64,000 nt of DNA from Pseudomonas sp. ERMR1:02 (GCF_002277815.1 NZ_NKJI01000008.1:186001-250000); one strand, 5' to 3'. Counted from the first letter of the stretch, positions 1-11,072 are shown. Notes: generated by a model not told the origin, from the sequence alone. Numbers and translations are program-made.

Positions 1-771
1 CTTCGGGTTGATCACGTAAGGAATGCCGGCGGCGTCCAGACGAGCCTTGAGGCCCTCGAAGTGCACGCGGGATTCTTCGTCGAGGTAGTCGGCCATTTTC
101 GGCGCATCGACCAGAATCGCCTGCGTATCGGCGTTCTTGGTGTCCAGGACCCGCAAAGGGTTTGTTTTCAGGCGACGCTGGCTGTCTTCGTCCAGCTTGT
201 CCAGATGTCCGGACAGGAACTCGACCAGCGCTTCGCGATAACGGCCTCGGGACTCGCTGGTCCCCAGGCTGTTGAGCTCGAGCTTGACTGCATCACGGAT
301 GCCCAGCTCGCCCCACAGGCGCCAGGTCAGCACGATCAACTCGGCATCAATGTCCGGACCGTCAAGGTTGAACACCTCGACACCGATCTGGTGGAACTGG
401 CGGTAACGGCCTTTCTGCGGACGCTCGTGGCGGAACATCGGGCCGATGTACCAGAGCTTCTGTACCTGGCCACCGCCGGTGATGCCGTGCTCAAGCACAG
501 CACGCACGCAGGCCGCGGTGCCTTCAGGGCGCAAGGTCAGGGAGTCGCCGTTGCGGTCGTCGAAGGTATACATCTCTTTTTCGACGATGTCGGTCACTTC
601 ACCGATGGAGCGTTTGAACAGCTCGGTAAACTCGACGATCGGCATACGGATCTGCTTGTAACCGTAGTTATCCAGCAGTCGCGAAACGGTGCCTTCGAAA
701 TGACGCCACAGCGGAGTCTGTTCGGGCAGGATGTCGTTCATGCCACGAATGGCTTGCAGAGACTTGCTCAC
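1..771 (-). CDS. hisS: Histidine-tRNA ligase, N-terminal part (cut by window edge)
   Basis: Class II aminoacyl-tRNA synthetase that charges tRNA-His in the cytoplasm. Only the first 257 codons are inside the window; the C-terminal part lies before position 1. Translation gives the class II motif 2 region ([11 protein letters not shown], then [18 protein letters not shown]), as in bacterial HisRS. The start is a GTG at 769-771, because AAGGA sits about 7 nt upstream on the minus strand and the protein begins [13 protein letters not shown], as in family members. It lies 37 nt downstream of ispG and probably shares its transcript. Confidence 0.95.
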   Translation of the reverse strand, partial: MSKSLQAIRGMNDILPEQTPLWRHFEGTVSRLLDNYGYKQIRMPIVEFTELFKRSIGEVTDIVEKEMYTFDDRNGDSLTLRPEGTAACVRAVLEHGITGGGQVQKLWYIGPMFRHERPQKGRYRQFHQIGVEVFNLDGPDIDAELIVLTWRLWGELGIRDAVKLELNSLGTSESRGRYREALVEFLSGHLDKLDEDSQRRLKTNPLRVLDTKNADTQAILVDAPKMADYLDEESRVHFEGLKARLDAAGIPYVINPK

Positions 772-808
772 TATAAATCCTTAAATTCGTTCGGCTCTTT
801 AGTCAGGC

Positions 809-1918
809 TCAGCCACGCGCAATGACGGCAGCGTCAGCTTCGACCTTTTCGGCCGCTTTCTGGCGGATCAAGCGTTCGAGCTCATCCACCAGATTGTCAT
901 TCGTCAGTTTCTGCGACGGCTTGCCGTCGATGTAAATCAGGTTGGGTGTACCGCCGGTCAAACCGACATGGGCTTCCTTGGCTTCACCCGGTCCGTTGAC
1001 CACGCAACCGATGACCGCAACATCCAGCGGCACCAGCAGGTCTTCGAGGCGCCCTTCCAGCTCGTTCATGGTCTTGACCACATCGAAGTTCTGCCGCGAG
1101 CAGCTCGGGCAGGCGATGAAGTTGATACCACGGGAACGCAGGTGCAGGGACTTGAGAATGTCGTAGCCGACTTTCACTTCCTCAACCGGGTCGGCCGCCA
1201 ACGAGATGCGAATAGTATCGCCAATCCCTTCGGCAAGCAGCATACCGAGGCCCACGGCGGATTTCACTGTGCCTGAACGCAAACCACCGGCTTCGGTGAT
1301 GCCCAGGTGCAGCGGCTGGACGATTTCCTTGGCCAGCAAGCGATAGGCCTCGACGGCCATGAACACGTCGGAGGCTTTCACGCTGACCTTGAAATCCTGG
1401 AAGTTCAGACGCTCAAGGTGCTCGACGTGACGCAGGGCCGATTCGACCAGCGCGGCCGGGGTTGGCTCGCCGTATTTCTTTTGCAGGTCTTTTTCCAGGG
1501 AGCCGGCGTTAACACCGATGCGAATCGGAATCCCGCGATCACGGGCGGCATCGACCACGGCGCGTACGCGATCTTCACGACCGATGTTGCCCGGGTTGAT
1601 CCGCAGGCAGTCGACACCCAGTTCTGCCACGCGCAATGCAATCCGGTAGTCGAAATGGATATCGGCAACCAATGGCACCTTGACCAGTTGCTTGATCTTG
1701 CCGAAAGCCTCGGCGGCGTCCATGTCCGGCACGGAAATCCGCACGATATCGACGCCGGCCGCTTCCAGACGATTGATCTGCGCAACGGTGGCAGCGACAT
1801 CATTGGTGTCGCTGTTGGTCATGCTCTGCACAGCGATAGGCGCATCGCCGCCAACAGGCACGTTACCGACCCAGATCTTGCGCGATTCGCGACGTTTGAT
1901 TGGAGATTCGCCATGCAT
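809..1918 (-). CDS. ispG: 4-hydroxy-3-methylbut-2-enyl diphosphate synthase (flavodoxin)
   Basis: IspG (GcpE) converts methylerythritol cyclodiphosphate to HMBPP in the cytoplasmic MEP isoprenoid pathway. The 369-residue protein has the normal length. Near residue 270 it has the CPSC pair and near residue 305 CVVNGPGEA, which supply the three cysteine ligands of the catalytic [4Fe-4S] cluster. The N-terminal TIM-barrel part reads [15 protein letters not shown]. Only 3 nt separate its start from the rodZ stop, so the two are co-transcribed in the order rodZ-ispG-hisS. Its cluster would depend on the Isc machinery encoded further upstream. Confidence 0.96.
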   Translation of the reverse strand: MHGESPIKRRESRKIWVGNVPVGGDAPIAVQSMTNSDTNDVAATVAQINRLEAAGVDIVRISVPDMDAAEAFGKIKQLVKVPLVADIHFDYRIALRVAELGVDCLRINPGNIGREDRVRAVVDAARDRGIPIRIGVNAGSLEKDLQKKYGEPTPAALVESALRHVEHLERLNFQDFKVSVKASDVFMAVEAYRLLAKEIVQPLHLGITEAGGLRSGTVKSAVGLGMLLAEGIGDTIRISLAADPVEEVKVGYDILKSLHLRSRGINFIACPSCSRQNFDVVKTMNELEGRLEDLLVPLDVAVIGCVVNGPGEAKEAHVGLTGGTPNLIYIDGKPSQKLTNDNLVDELERLIRQKAAEKVEADAAVIARG

Positions 1919-1921
1919 GAC

Positions 1922-2965
1922 TTATTGACCCAACTTCAGGCGAGCAGTCTCGCCACTGGTGAACGGAGCAACGTCAACCGCCTGGCCGTTGTAACTGACC
2001 TGCGCGCCACGGGCGAAGCCCAGGCGTACGGCAAACGGCGGCTTGCCGCTGACAGAAAGGCTATCGCCTTTACGCTTGAGACCACTGAACAGCACCTTGC
2101 CGCTGCCATCGCTCACTTGCGTCCAGCAATCGGCGGTGAATTGCAGTTGTACCTTGCCCTGGCCGGCAACCGGAGCAGCAGCCGGAGCTGGCGCTGCAGC
2201 GGCTGACGCAGCAACGGTCGGAGCAATCGGTACGGTCACAGTCGGCGCCGGTACGGCAGGAACAGCAGGGGCCGGAGAGGCAGGCGTCGCGACCACCGGA
2301 GCAGTGCTGCGCACCGGTGCAGCCGGCGCTGGCGCAGTAACTGCTGCTGGTGCAGCCGCTTGAGCTTCAACAGGCGCTTCAGCCGAAGTCTCAGCCTGCG
2401 GCAACGCCAGTGCGGTTGAATTGTCAGTCTGACCTTCCGCGACAGCCTGGTCTTCCGGCTCGTCCAGCGGATGAATTTGGGTAGTGCCGTCGGCACCTTC
2501 GACCTCAACGTGTTCGGGGCTCAGGCTGATCAAATCCTTGTTGCGCAGCGAAGTTTGATCCTGCCACCAGACAAAACCACCGCCAATCACCGCAACCAGC
2601 AACAACAGGCTGACAATACGCAAGATAGTGTGGGAAACCCGGACCGGCTCTTCGATACGACCCAGGCTATGAACGCTGCTGCCCTGGGAGTCGGTGCCGG
2701 TGGATTGGTCGAACTGCTGGACCAAAACGGCCTGGTCCATGCCGAGCAATTTGGCATAGGCGCGAATATAGCCGCGAGCGAAGGTATGCCCAGGCAGCTT
2801 GTCGAATTCGCCGGCTTCCAGGTTACTCAGGGAGTTGACGGTGAGGTTGAGCTTGAGGGCCACTTCGGCCAGCGACCAGCCATTGCTCTCGCGGGCCTGG
2901 CGCAAGGTCTCACCGGGGTTAACGCGATTCGCTGCTACAACTTCGGGATGCGCCGCTTTCATCAT
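1922..2965 (-). CDS. rodZ: RodZ-like cytoskeletal protein (HTH + TM + DUF4115)
   Basis: Bitopic inner-membrane protein that in well-studied bacteria links MreB to the cell wall machinery and supports rod shape. The 347 residues show a helix-turn-helix domain near the N-terminus (about residues 18-85), one membrane segment near residues 112-135 (ILRIVSLLLLVAVIGGGFVWW), a long Pro/Ala/Val-rich periplasmic linker (about 180-265) and a C-terminal DUF4115 beta domain with FTADCWTQVSDG. Its ATG overlaps the pilW stop by 4 nt, which implies coupled translation. The linker is low-complexity and likely to vary in length between strains. Confidence 0.9.
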   Translation of the reverse strand: MMKAAHPEVVAANRVNPGETLRQARESNGWSLAEVALKLNLTVNSLSNLEAGEFDKLPGHTFARGYIRAYAKLLGMDQAVLVQQFDQSTGTDSQGSSVHSLGRIEEPVRVSHTILRIVSLLLLVAVIGGGFVWWQDQTSLRNKDLISLSPEHVEVEGADGTTQIHPLDEPEDQAVAEGQTDNSTALALPQAETSAEAPVEAQAAAPAAVTAPAPAAPVRSTAPVVATPASPAPAVPAVPAPTVTVPIAPTVAASAAAAPAPAAAPVAGQGKVQLQFTADCWTQVSDGSGKVLFSGLKRKGDSLSVSGKPPFAVRLGFARGAQVSYNGQAVDVAPFTSGETARLKLGQ

Positions 2966-3720
2966 TGCTCCGACAGGTATTGCTGATATTCCGGTGTACC
3001 GGGATAGAGTCGTTTTAATTGCAGGCCAACACTGGCGGCCTTGTCGCGATCTTCAAACACTTTTGCCAGCCGAACGCCGAGCAATAGACTACGTGCATTT
3101 TGCTCGGTGAGCAGGCTAAAACGATCGTAGTAGTCACGCGCGGGCACATAATGCCTGTCTTCGTAAGACAACTCAGCCATTTCCAGCAATGCACGTGGTT
3201 GCTGGCGATTCAAACGCAGGGCTTTTTCCAGTTGCTGCTGGGCCAGGTCGCGCCGGCCTAGCATCGAAGCGGTCACGCCCAGGTTCTCGAACACTCGCGA
3301 ACGCTCAGGATACAGGGTATCGGTGGCGGCCTGTTCGAAGCGCTCGTAGGCTTCCTTGTAACGTTTTTGCTCGAAAAGAAAACTGCCATAGTTGTTGAGG
3401 ATTCGTGCATCGGCAGGACGGGAAGACAGCGCCTTGCGAAAATGCTGGTCGGCCAGTTCCGGCTCCGCCTCGGCCTGGAAAACCAGCCCCAGTGCCGCGT
3501 TGGCGTCCGGGTCCGCATTATCCAGGTCCAGCGCCTTCTTCAACGGCACTTTTGCACGCTCGGTCATGCCCTGTTGCAGATAACCGATACCAAGCTGCAC
3601 ATACGCGTCACGCGCTTCGTCTCGGCCCTTGCTGGTCTTCATGGGGTTGTAATCACCCGAAAGAACACAGCCACCACACAGGCTGGCCAATAACAAAAGC
3701 AGCGCAAAGCGCAGGGACAT
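2962..3720 (-). CDS. pilW: Type IV pilus biogenesis/stability lipoprotein PilW (PilF)
   Basis: Outer-membrane lipoprotein pilotin that helps PilQ secretin assemble for type IV pili. The 252-residue protein starts with a signal peptide ending in a lipobox (LCGGC, acylated Cys at about residue 18) and continues as TPR repeats, for example NADPDANAALGLVFQ and ARILNNYGSFLFEQ. It lies between rlmN (16 nt gap) and rodZ (4 nt overlap), the usual pseudomonad context. The product name follows the family; pilus function in this strain is not shown by the sequence. Confidence 0.9.
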   Translation of the reverse strand: MSLRFALLLLLASLCGGCVLSGDYNPMKTSKGRDEARDAYVQLGIGYLQQGMTERAKVPLKKALDLDNADPDANAALGLVFQAEAEPELADQHFRKALSSRPADARILNNYGSFLFEQKRYKEAYERFEQAATDTLYPERSRVFENLGVTASMLGRRDLAQQQLEKALRLNRQQPRALLEMAELSYEDRHYVPARDYYDRFSLLTEQNARSLLLGVRLAKVFEDRDKAASVGLQLKRLYPGTPEYQQYLSEQ

Positions 3721-3736
3721 AGAGATCCTCTCTTGA

Positions 3737-4882
3737 TTATTTGTTCGCAGCGGTCTGTGCCGTATCGTTGTCGGCGTTCAGTTCACGCACGGCGATATAA
3801 CGTTCGCTGCGACGGGTGCGATCCAGCACCTGCCCTACCAGTTGACCACAGGCTGCATCGATGTCTTCACCACGGGTGGTGCGGACAGTGACATTGAAAC
3901 CCGCATGATGAAGCTGATCCTGGAACCGACGAATGGCGTTGTTGCTTGGCCGCTCGTACCCGGAGTGCGGGAACGGGTTGAACGGAATCAGGTTGATCTT
4001 GCACGGGATATTCTTGAGCAACTCGATCATTTCTACCGCGTGTTCGACCTTGTCGTTCACGTCTTTGAGCAAGGTGTACTCGATAGTCAGCACGCGCTTT
4101 TCGCCCAGGGACGACATGTAGCGCTGGCACGACTCGAGCAGCATCTTAAGCGGATACTTCTTGTTGATCGGCACCAATTGGTTACGCAATGCGTCGTTCG
4201 GTGCGTGCAGGGACAACGCCAGCGAAACGTCGATGTGCTTGGACAGCTCATCGATCATCGGCACCACGCCAGAGGTGGACAGGGTCACGCGGCGCTTGGA
4301 AATGCCGTAGCCCAGGTCATCCATCATCAGATGCATGGCGGCAATGACGTTGTCGAAGTTCAGCAGCGGCTCACCCATGCCCATCATCACCACGTTGGTG
4401 ATGGCACGGTCGACGGTTGCCGGGACGCTGCCAAAGGATTTGTTGGCAATCCACACCTGGCCAATGACTTCGGCGGCGGTGAGGTTGCTATTGAAGCCTT
4501 GCTTGCCGGTGGAGCAGAAACTGCAATCCAGGGCACAGCCTGCCTGGGACGAAACGCACAAGGTGCCGCGTTTGCCCTGGGGAATGTACACGGTCTCGAC
4601 GCAGCTGCCGGACGCCACGCGCACCACCCACTTGCGGGTGCCGTCGGTGGAGATGTCCTCGCTGACAACTTCGGGACCTCGGACCTCAGCAATAGCCTTG
4701 AGCTTTTCGCGCAAGGCCTTGCTGACGTTCGACATGGCGTCGAAATCATCGACGCCAAAGTGGTGAATCCATTTCATTACCTGACCGGCACGGAAACGCT
4801 TCTCCCCGATTGAGTCGAAGAATTTTTCCATTTCCTGTTGAGTCAGACCCAGCAGGTTAGTTTTTACAGTCGATGTAGTCAT
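3737..4882 (-). CDS. rlmN: Dual-specificity 23S rRNA A2503/tRNA A37 C2-methyltransferase
   Basis: Radical-SAM enzyme that methylates C2 of adenine 2503 in 23S rRNA and A37 in some tRNAs. The 381 residues include the radical-SAM cluster motif [15 protein letters not shown] (CxxxCxxC) and downstream [13 protein letters not shown]. The C-terminal region has [17 protein letters not shown], which carries the methyl-carrying cysteine characteristic of RlmN/Cfr enzymes. It lies between ndk and pilW, in the usual Pseudomonas order. Confidence 0.96.
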   Translation of the reverse strand: MTTSTVKTNLLGLTQQEMEKFFDSIGEKRFRAGQVMKWIHHFGVDDFDAMSNVSKALREKLKAIAEVRGPEVVSEDISTDGTRKWVVRVASGSCVETVYIPQGKRGTLCVSSQAGCALDCSFCSTGKQGFNSNLTAAEVIGQVWIANKSFGSVPATVDRAITNVVMMGMGEPLLNFDNVIAAMHLMMDDLGYGISKRRVTLSTSGVVPMIDELSKHIDVSLALSLHAPNDALRNQLVPINKKYPLKMLLESCQRYMSSLGEKRVLTIEYTLLKDVNDKVEHAVEMIELLKNIPCKINLIPFNPFPHSGYERPSNNAIRRFQDQLHHAGFNVTVRTTRGEDIDAACGQLVGQVLDRTRRSERYIAVRELNADNDTAQTAANK

Positions 4883-4910
4883 GGATTCACCTTCACTCTT
4901 AAGCCAATGC

Positions 4911-5336
4911 TTAGCGAGTGGTTACTTCAGTAGCTGCGAAGAAGTACGAGATTTCGCGAGCGGCAGCGGCTTCGGAGTCCGAACCGTGTACAGCGTTGGC
5001 GTCGATGGAATCAGCGAAGTCAGCGCGGATGGTGCCGGCAGCAGCTTCTTTAGGGTTGGTAGCGCCCATCAGCTCACGGTTCAGAGCGATAGCGTTTTCG
5101 CCTTCCAGAACCTGAACGACAACCGGACCGGAGATCATGAAAGCAACCAGGTCGCCGAAGAAACCACGAGCGCTGTGCTCAGCGTAGAAGCCTTCAGCTT
5201 CAGCTTTGGACAGTTGCTTCAGTTTCGAAGCTACAACGCGCAGGCCAGCTTTTTCGAAACGAGTGGTGATCTCGCCGATAACGTTTTTTGCAACTGCGTC
5301 AGGCTTGATGATGGAGAAAGTACGTTGAACAGCCAT
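4911..5336 (-). CDS. ndk: Nucleoside diphosphate kinase
   Basis: Cytoplasmic enzyme that transfers gamma-phosphate from ATP to other nucleoside diphosphates through a phosphohistidine. The 141-residue protein has the family length and starts [14 protein letters not shown]. The catalytic His lies in NAVHGSDS. It sits downstream of the isc operon terminator and 28 nt upstream of rlmN. Codon use is strongly biased (many GCT/GTT/CGT codons), as in highly expressed genes. Confidence 0.97.
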   Translation of the reverse strand: MAVQRTFSIIKPDAVAKNVIGEITTRFEKAGLRVVASKLKQLSKAEAEGFYAEHSARGFFGDLVAFMISGPVVVQVLEGENAIALNRELMGATNPKEAAAGTIRADFADSIDANAVHGSDSEAAAAREISYFFAATEVTTR

Positions 5337-5359
5337 GGTGTAACTCCAGAAACGGTAAT

Positions 5360-5395
5360 TTGCGAAAAATTAAACCCGCGAATTATACGCGGGTT
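5360..5395 (-). terminator. Rho-independent terminator of the isc operon
   Basis: Perfect 8-bp stem aacccgcg/cgcgggtt (5373-5380 and 5388-5395) with a 7-nt loop. On the minus strand a T-rich run (5360-5372) follows. It lies between the iscX stop and the ndk start. The loop reads TATAATT on the minus strand, so it may double as a -10 element for ndk; I see no convincing -35 box. Confidence 0.75.
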
Positions 5396-5424
5396 CTTGG
5401 GTATTGCCTAACCTGCAGCGTGGC

Positions 5425-5625
5425 TCAGTCGCGTTCTTCGATCCAGTGGGACTGAATGGCCTCCAGGATCTTTTCGCCACAATGTTCAGGCATGTCGTCG
5501 AACTCGGGCAATTCCAGTACCCATTTGCGCAGATCGACGAAGTTGACCGACATAGGATCTACATCGGGCTTGCTTTCAGCCAGCTGGATTGCGATTTCCA
5601 GCACATCAGTCCACTTGAGACTCAT
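5425..5625 (-). CDS. iscX: Fe-S cluster assembly protein IscX
   Basis: Small acidic partner of IscS (66 residues, typical length) thought to act as an iron-dependent regulator or iron donor of the Isc machinery. The sequence shows the typical MSLKWTDVLEIA start, DVDPMSVNFVDLRKWV and a C-terminal HWIEERD. It is the last gene of the isc operon, 14 nt after fdx and just before the terminator. Confidence 0.94.
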   Translation of the reverse strand: MSLKWTDVLEIAIQLAESKPDVDPMSVNFVDLRKWVLELPEFDDMPEHCGEKILEAIQSHWIEERD

Positions 5626-5639
5626 GACAATTCCTTGAA

Positions 5640-5981
5640 TCAGTGCGGCGCTTCGGCTGCGTGGTTGAGCGAGTATTTCGGAATTTCGACGGTCAGGTCT
5701 TCAGTCCCGACTTTGGCCTGACAACCCAGGCGCGACTGAGCCTCCAGCCCCCAAGCCTTGTCAAGATAGTCTTCTTCCAGCTCGTCGGCCTCTTCCAGCG
5801 AGTCAAAACCCTCGCGGATGATGCAGTGACAGGTGGTGCAGGCGCAGACGCCGCCACAGGCACTTTCCATCTCGATATGGTGCTCATGGGCGAGCTCGAG
5901 GATGGACGTACCGGTCTCAGCCTCCACGACCATGCCTTCCGGGCAAAACTTTTCGTGTGGCAGAAAAATGACCTGCGGCAT
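5640..5981 (-). CDS. fdx: ISC-type [2Fe-2S] ferredoxin
   Basis: Adrenodoxin-type ferredoxin (113 residues) that supplies electrons during Fe-S cluster assembly on IscU. The ligands appear in SACGGVCACTTCHC (CX5CX2C) and in a later Cys in RLGCQAKV. It starts 2 nt after the hscA stop, as in other isc operons. Confidence 0.95.
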   Translation of the reverse strand: MPQVIFLPHEKFCPEGMVVEAETGTSILELAHEHHIEMESACGGVCACTTCHCIIREGFDSLEEADELEEDYLDKAWGLEAQSRLGCQAKVGTEDLTVEIPKYSLNHAAEAPH

Positions 5982-5983
5982 CG

Positions 5984-7846
5984 TTATTCCTCAATCTCAT
6001 TCAGGTTGCGCCCCGCCAGCGCGGCTTTCACCGTCGAATCCAGGCGGCGGGCAGCAAAGGCATCGGTCACTTGCGACAGACGCTTGGTCTGCTGCTCGAT
6101 GGCGTAACCATCAGTACCTTTCATCAGTTCGGTCAGTTCCTGCACCTGCATGTCGATGACCATGCGCTCATCAGCATCAAGCAGACGGTCGCCGTCGGCC
6201 TCCAAAGCAGCCTGCACCGCCTCGATCAGACGCTGGGCATCGACCTGCTGCTCACGCAGCACGCGGGCAACCTTGTCGTCATTGGCATGCTGGAACGAAT
6301 CCTTGAGCATCTTGGCGATTTCGCCGTCGGTCAGACCGTAGGACGGCTTGACCTGGATGCTGGCTTCAATGCCCGAACCCAGCTCGCGAGCGGAAACGCT
6401 CAGCAGACCGTCGGCATCAACCTGGAAGGTCACACGAATCTTCGCCGCACCCGCAACCATCGCCGGAATACCACGCAATTCGAAACGCGCCAGGGAGCGA
6501 CAGTCACTGATCAGCTCGCGCTCACCCTGCAGCACGTGAATCGCCATGGCCGACTGGCCGTCTTTATAGGTGGTGAAGTCCTGGGCGCGGGCAACAGGGA
6601 TGGTGGTGTTGCGCGGGATCACCTTCTCCATCAGGCCGCCCATGGTTTCCAGACCCAGGGACAACGGAATCACATCGAGCAGCAGCAATTCATCGCCGTC
6701 ACGCTTGTTGCCAGCCAGGGTGTCGGCCTGGATCGCAGCACCGATAGCCACCACTTGATCCGGATCGATTTCGGTCAGCGGTTGACGACCGAAGGCTTCG
6801 GCGACGGCTTCGCGAACGCGCGGGACGCGAGTCGAACCACCGACCATGACCACCGCGTGCACTTCTTCGAGCTCGACACCAGAGTCACGAACAGCGCGAC
6901 GGCAAGCCTTCAGGCTGCGAGCGACCATCGGCTCGATCAGCGCATTGAAGGCTTCGCGGGTCAGTTCGGCTTTCCAGTCACCGTAAGCGACTTCTACGGC
7001 CACGGCATTGGTCAACGCCTCTTTGGCCGCACAAGCGGTTTGCAGCAAGTTGCGTTGCGCACCCGGATCGAGGTCGGCAGACAAACCGGCGCTCTCGATG
7101 ATCCAGCCAGCGATCGCGTGATCGAAGTCATCGCCGCCCAAGGCACTGTCGCCACCAGTGGCCAGTACTTCGAAGACACCGCCGGTCAGGCGCAAAATCG
7201 AGATATCGAAGGTGCCGCCACCCAGATCATAAATAGCGACCAGGCCTTCGGCGTGCTGATCCAGACCATAAGCGACCGCCGCCGCGGTCGGCTCATTGAG
7301 CAAACGCAGCACGTTGAGACCGGCCAGCTTGGCCGCATCCTTGGTGGCTTGACGCTGAGCGTCGTCGAAATAGGCCGGAACGGTGATCACCGCGCCCACC
7401 AGCTCACCACCCAGGGTGGCTTCGGCACGCTGGCGCAGGACCTTGAGGATATCCGCCGAGACTTCAACCGGACTTTTCGGGCCCTGGATCGTGTCGATGA
7501 ACGGCATGTGCGATTCGCCACCGACAAAGCGGTACGGCAGTTGGTCGCCCAATTGCTTGACGTCGGACAGACCACGACCCATCAAGCGCTTGACCGACAG
7601 CACAGTGTTCAAAGGATCGGTGGCGGCAGCCAGTTTGGCCGACTCGCCGACCTCGACGCGATCGGCGTGATAACGCACGGCAGACGGCAGAATGACCTGC
7701 CCTTGCGCGTCGGCCAGAGGCTCGGAAAGACCACTGCGCAATGCAGCGACCAGCGAATTGGTAGTGCCCAAGTCGATTCCCACAGCCAGGCGACGCTGGT
7801 GCGGTTGAGGACTTTGGCCGGGTTCGGCGATCTGCAGTAGGGCCAT
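5984..7846 (-). CDS. hscA: Fe-S protein assembly chaperone HscA
   Basis: Specialised Hsp70 that, with HscB, drives cluster release from IscU. The 620 residues have the Hsp70 ATPase motifs ([12 protein letters not shown] near the start, [27 protein letters not shown]) and a C-terminal substrate-binding half with [14 protein letters not shown]. Length is normal for the family. It is preceded by hscB (51 nt gap) and followed by fdx. Confidence 0.96.
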   Translation of the reverse strand: MALLQIAEPGQSPQPHQRRLAVGIDLGTTNSLVAALRSGLSEPLADAQGQVILPSAVRYHADRVEVGESAKLAAATDPLNTVLSVKRLMGRGLSDVKQLGDQLPYRFVGGESHMPFIDTIQGPKSPVEVSADILKVLRQRAEATLGGELVGAVITVPAYFDDAQRQATKDAAKLAGLNVLRLLNEPTAAAVAYGLDQHAEGLVAIYDLGGGTFDISILRLTGGVFEVLATGGDSALGGDDFDHAIAGWIIESAGLSADLDPGAQRNLLQTACAAKEALTNAVAVEVAYGDWKAELTREAFNALIEPMVARSLKACRRAVRDSGVELEEVHAVVMVGGSTRVPRVREAVAEAFGRQPLTEIDPDQVVAIGAAIQADTLAGNKRDGDELLLLDVIPLSLGLETMGGLMEKVIPRNTTIPVARAQDFTTYKDGQSAMAIHVLQGERELISDCRSLARFELRGIPAMVAGAAKIRVTFQVDADGLLSVSARELGSGIEASIQVKPSYGLTDGEIAKMLKDSFQHANDDKVARVLREQQVDAQRLIEAVQAALEADGDRLLDADERMVIDMQVQELTELMKGTDGYAIEQQTKRLSQVTDAFAARRLDSTVKAALAGRNLNEIEE

Positions 7847-7897
7847 CGTTATCAGGTCTTATCTGTATATCAGGCGTGCGACCGGAGCGGCACTGGG

Positions 7898-8419
7898 TTA
7901 ATCGTCGAGGCGCTCTTCTAACTGGCGCACTTCGTAGGTGAGCTTGTCGAGGAACTGCATGCGCCGCATCAGGCGTTCAGCCCGTTCACGGTGCGTGGCA
8001 TCGTTCCAGCAAGCTGCGAAGCTTTGGTTCAGTTCATCCTGGGCAGCTTTCAGGCGGCGCTTGAACGCGGCAACACCCGACAAGTCGGCGCTGTCCTGCA
8101 GGTCTTCGAGCTCTTCGCGCAACTCCATCTGCTGCAGAAGAAATTCCGGATCATGCACCGTGACCTCCAGCGGCAGCTCACCACCACTCAAGGCGAGCAA
8201 GTAACGCGCGCGCTTGGGGGGATTCTTGAGCGTCTGGTAGGCCTCGTTGAGGCTCGCGGACTGCTCTAGCGCCAGCCGCTGCTCGCGCTCGGAAGCGTCA
8301 GCAAAGCGGTCCGGATGAACACTGCGCGCCAACTCACGGTAGCGCGTAGCCAGCTGATCGAGGTCCAGATTGAAGCTCGGTTGCAGCTCAAATAAAGCGA
8401 AATGACAAGGATTACCCAC
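7898..8419 (-). CDS. hscB: Fe-S assembly co-chaperone HscB
   Basis: J-domain co-chaperone (173 residues from the chosen start) that delivers IscU to HscA. The HPD motif is in [13 protein letters not shown]; the C-terminal three-helix part follows. I chose the GTG at 8417-8419, because the protein then starts (V)[15 protein letters not shown], as in family members, 8 nt after the iscA stop. A longer frame reaching into iscA has no support. Confidence 0.93.
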   Translation of the reverse strand: MGNPCHFALFELQPSFNLDLDQLATRYRELARSVHPDRFADASEREQRLALEQSASLNEAYQTLKNPPKRARYLLALSGGELPLEVTVHDPEFLLQQMELREELEDLQDSADLSGVAAFKRRLKAAQDELNQSFAACWNDATHRERAERLMRRMQFLDKLTYEVRQLEERLDD

Positions 8420-8427
8420 GAGTAGCC

Positions 8428-8751
8428 TCAGATGTTGAAGCTTTCGCCGCAGCCACACTCACCGCGCACGTTAGGGTTATTGAACTTGAAGCCTTCGTTC
8501 AACCCTTCCTTCACGAAATCGAGCTCGGTACCGTCCAGGTAGGCCAGGCTTTTCGGGTCGATGATCACTTTTTCGCCGTGACTTTCGAACACCTGATCCT
8601 CTGCAACCACCTCGTCGACAAACTCCAGCACGTAGGCAAGGCCGGAGCAGCCCGTGGTGCGAACACCCAGACGAATCCCCTCACCTTTGCCGCGCCCGTC
8701 GAGGGAGCGTCGCACGTGTCGAGCAGCTGCTTCTGTCATGCTGATAGCCAT
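8428..8751 (-). CDS. iscA: Iron-sulphur cluster assembly protein IscA
   Basis: A-type carrier (107 residues) that receives or transfers clusters in the Isc pathway. The three conserved cysteines are in TTGCSGLAY and GECGCGESF. The start chosen is the ATG giving [13 protein letters not shown]; a start 8 codons upstream is possible but less like the family. It lies between iscU and hscB. Confidence 0.95.
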   Translation of the reverse strand: MAISMTEAAARHVRRSLDGRGKGEGIRLGVRTTGCSGLAYVLEFVDEVVAEDQVFESHGEKVIIDPKSLAYLDGTELDFVKEGLNEGFKFNNPNVRGECGCGESFNI

Positions 8752-8785
8752 CGGTGACTCCTTACTCGTCGCCAAATCCTGAAAT

Positions 8786-9172
8786 TCAGATCAAGCCTTT
8801 CTTCTGCTTGTAGTCGCGAACGGCCGCCTTGATGGCGTCTTCAGCGAGCACGGAGCAGTGAATTTTCACTGGCGGCAGGGCCAGTTCTTCAGCCAGCTGA
8901 GTGTTCTTGATGGTTTCTGCCTCGTCCAGCGTCTTGCCCTTCATCCACTCGGTGGCCAGGGAACTGGAAGCGATGGCGGAACCGCAGCCATAGGTCTTGA
9001 ACTTGGCATCTTCAATGATGCCGGCGTCGTTGACCTTGATCTGCAGGCGCATGACGTCGCCGCAAGCCGGAGCGCCGACCATGCCGGTGCCGACATCAGG
9101 ATCTTCCGCGTCCATCTTGCCGACGTTACGCGGGTTTTCGTAGTGGTCGATGACCTTTTCGCTGTAAGCCAT
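8786..9172 (-). CDS. iscU: Fe-S cluster scaffold protein IscU
   Basis: Scaffold on which [2Fe-2S] clusters form (128 residues). Conserved cysteines appear in [19 protein letters not shown] and HCSVLAEDA. The HscA recognition motif is present as LPPVK. It stands 83 nt downstream of iscS in the operon. Confidence 0.97.
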   Translation of the reverse strand: MAYSEKVIDHYENPRNVGKMDAEDPDVGTGMVGAPACGDVMRLQIKVNDAGIIEDAKFKTYGCGSAIASSSLATEWMKGKTLDEAETIKNTQLAEELALPPVKIHCSVLAEDAIKAAVRDYKQKKGLI

Positions 9173-9255
9173 GATGCTTATTCCTCACTCATCAGAGAGT
9201 CGCTCTTTAGGCCCCGGAACCTGAGTCCCCGGGGCTGGTTCGCGGCGACTTGAAA

Positions 9256-10470
9256 TCAGTGTGCCGCCCACTCGATTTTCGAAATGTCGACACCGTCTTT
9301 GTACATGTCCCACAGCGGCGACAGAGCGCGCAGCTTGGTAACGGCCTCGCAGACTTTCTGCGCGGCGTAGTCGATTTCTTCTTCGGTGGTGAAGCGGCCG
9401 AAGGTGAAACGGATCGAGCTGTGTGCCAGTTCGTCGTTGCGGCCCAAGGCACGCAGCACGTACGAAGGCTCGAGCGATGCCGAGGTGCAGGCCGAACCGG
9501 ACGAAACCGCCAAATCCTTGAGCGCCATGATCAGCGACTCGCCTTCAACGTAGTTGAAGCTCAGGTTCAGGTTGTGCGGAACGCGGGCGGTCATGCTGCC
9601 GTTGACGTACAGCTCTTCCAGATGCTCGACCTGCTTGTAGAAACGGTCGCTCAGTGCCTTGATGCGCACGTTCTCGGCAGCCATGTCTTCCTTGGCCACG
9701 CGGAACGCTTCACCGATGCCGACGATCTGGTGGGTCGCCAGGGTACCGGAGCGCATGCCACGCTCGTGACCACCGCCGTGCATGGTCGCTTCGATGCGAA
9801 CACGCGGCTTGCGGCTGACGTACAGGGCGCCGATGCCTTTAGGGCCATAAGTCTTGTGAGCAGAGAACGACATCAGGTCGACTTTCAGCTTCTGCAGGTC
9901 GATCTCGACCTTGCCAGTGGACTGAGCGGCGTCGACGTGGAACAGAATGCCCTTGGAACGGAGCAACTCGCCGATGGCGGCGATGTCGTTGATGGTGCCG
10001 ATTTCGTTGTTCACGTGCATGACCGAAACCAGGATGGTGTCGTCGCGCAGGGCAGCTTCGACCATCTCTGGAGTCACCAGACCATCAGTGCGAGGCTCGA
10101 GATAGGTGACTTCAAAACCTTCACGCTCCAGTTGGCGCATGGTGTCGAGGACAGCCTTGTGCTCAATCTTGGTGGTGATCAGGTGTTTGCCTTTGGTGGC
10201 ATAGAAATGTGCCGCACCCTTGATTGCCAGGTTGTCCGATTCGGTGGCTCCGGAGGTCCAGACGATTTCACGCGGGTCGGCGTTGACCAGATCGGCCACC
10301 TGACGACGGGCGTTTTCGACGGACTCTTCAGCTTTCCAGCCGAACACGTGGGAACGGGACGCCGGGTTACCGAAGTTTCCGTCGACCAGCAGGCATTCAC
10401 TCATTTTTTGCGCGACACGCGGATCAACCGGGGTCGTCGCAGAGTAATCAAGGTAAATCGGCAATTTCAT
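9256..10470 (-). CDS. iscS: Cysteine desulfurase IscS
   Basis: PLP enzyme (404 residues) that provides sulfur from cysteine for Fe-S clusters and tRNA thiolation. The PLP lysine is in [12 protein letters not shown] and the persulfide Cys in [14 protein letters not shown]. It is the second gene of the iscR operon; its product feeds IscU. Confidence 0.97.
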   Translation of the reverse strand: MKLPIYLDYSATTPVDPRVAQKMSECLLVDGNFGNPASRSHVFGWKAEESVENARRQVADLVNADPREIVWTSGATESDNLAIKGAAHFYATKGKHLITTKIEHKAVLDTMRQLEREGFEVTYLEPRTDGLVTPEMVEAALRDDTILVSVMHVNNEIGTINDIAAIGELLRSKGILFHVDAAQSTGKVEIDLQKLKVDLMSFSAHKTYGPKGIGALYVSRKPRVRIEATMHGGGHERGMRSGTLATHQIVGIGEAFRVAKEDMAAENVRIKALSDRFYKQVEHLEELYVNGSMTARVPHNLNLSFNYVEGESLIMALKDLAVSSGSACTSASLEPSYVLRALGRNDELAHSSIRFTFGRFTTEEEIDYAAQKVCEAVTKLRALSPLWDMYKDGVDISKIEWAAH

Positions 10471-10520
10471 GGACTATCTCCTAAATCAGGCTGGCTGGCA
10501 CGCCGCTAGCTCTCTGGCTG

Positions 10521-11012
10521 TCATTCGACGGCGGACGCTTCAATCTTGTCCAGGCGTGGCGCCTTGCTGTTGCAACGGCGTTGATCCTGACGCTGGGCTA
10601 CTTCTTGCACCTCACGGCGAGTCACAAGGTCAGCCAAGCTGATACCGCTCAGAAATTCGTGAATCTGCAAGCTCAGATCGCACCACAAGTGGTGGGTCAG
10701 GCAGGTGTCGCCTTGATGGCAATCACCCTGGCCCTGGCATTTGGTCGCATCGACCGATTCGTTCACCGCATCGATCACCTGGGCTACCTGGATACCCTGC
10801 ATGTCGCGTGACAGCTGATAGCCGCCGCCTGGACCACGGACGCTGGACACCAGATTGCTGCGGCGCAATTTGGCGAAAAGCTGTTCGAGATAGGACAGGG
10901 AGATGCCTTGGCGCTCGGAGATATCGGCCAGGGACACCGGCCCGTGCTGCGCGTGCAACGCCAGATCGAGCATGGCGGTCACGGCGTATCGGCCTTTTGT
11001 AGTCAGTCGCAT
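10521..11012 (-). CDS. iscR: Fe-S cluster-sensing transcriptional repressor IscR
   Basis: Rrf2-family regulator (163 residues) that binds a [2Fe-2S] cluster and represses the isc operon. The N-terminal winged helix has [16 protein letters not shown] and the cluster ligands are in a Cys-rich segment ([20 protein letters not shown]). The ATG at 11010-11012 is chosen over an upstream TTG, because MRLTTKGRY is the family start. It heads the operon just downstream of a clear promoter with IscR-like sites. Confidence 0.96.
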   Translation of the reverse strand: MRLTTKGRYAVTAMLDLALHAQHGPVSLADISERQGISLSYLEQLFAKLRRSNLVSSVRGPGGGYQLSRDMQGIQVAQVIDAVNESVDATKCQGQGDCHQGDTCLTHHLWCDLSLQIHEFLSGISLADLVTRREVQEVAQRQDQRRCNSKAPRLDKIEASAVE

Positions 11013-11043
11013 GGACAATTACCACGGAGTTCGGAATGAGGCG

Positions 11044-11072
11044 AGTATGCAATTCCCGAGTATTTAAGTCAA
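11044..11072 (-). promoter_or_regulatory. iscR promoter
   Basis: On the minus strand TTGACT (11067-11072), a 17-nt spacer and CATACT (11044-11049) form a sigma-70 promoter about 30-60 nt upstream of the iscR ATG. The core TAGTTGAC...ACTCGGGAAT closely resembles the E. coli iscR promoter as I remember it. Confidence 0.8.

Noticed and set aside
6071..7840. Long plus-strand open frame opposite hscA
   Set aside because: It mirrors the DnaK-like gene on the other strand and shows no domain.
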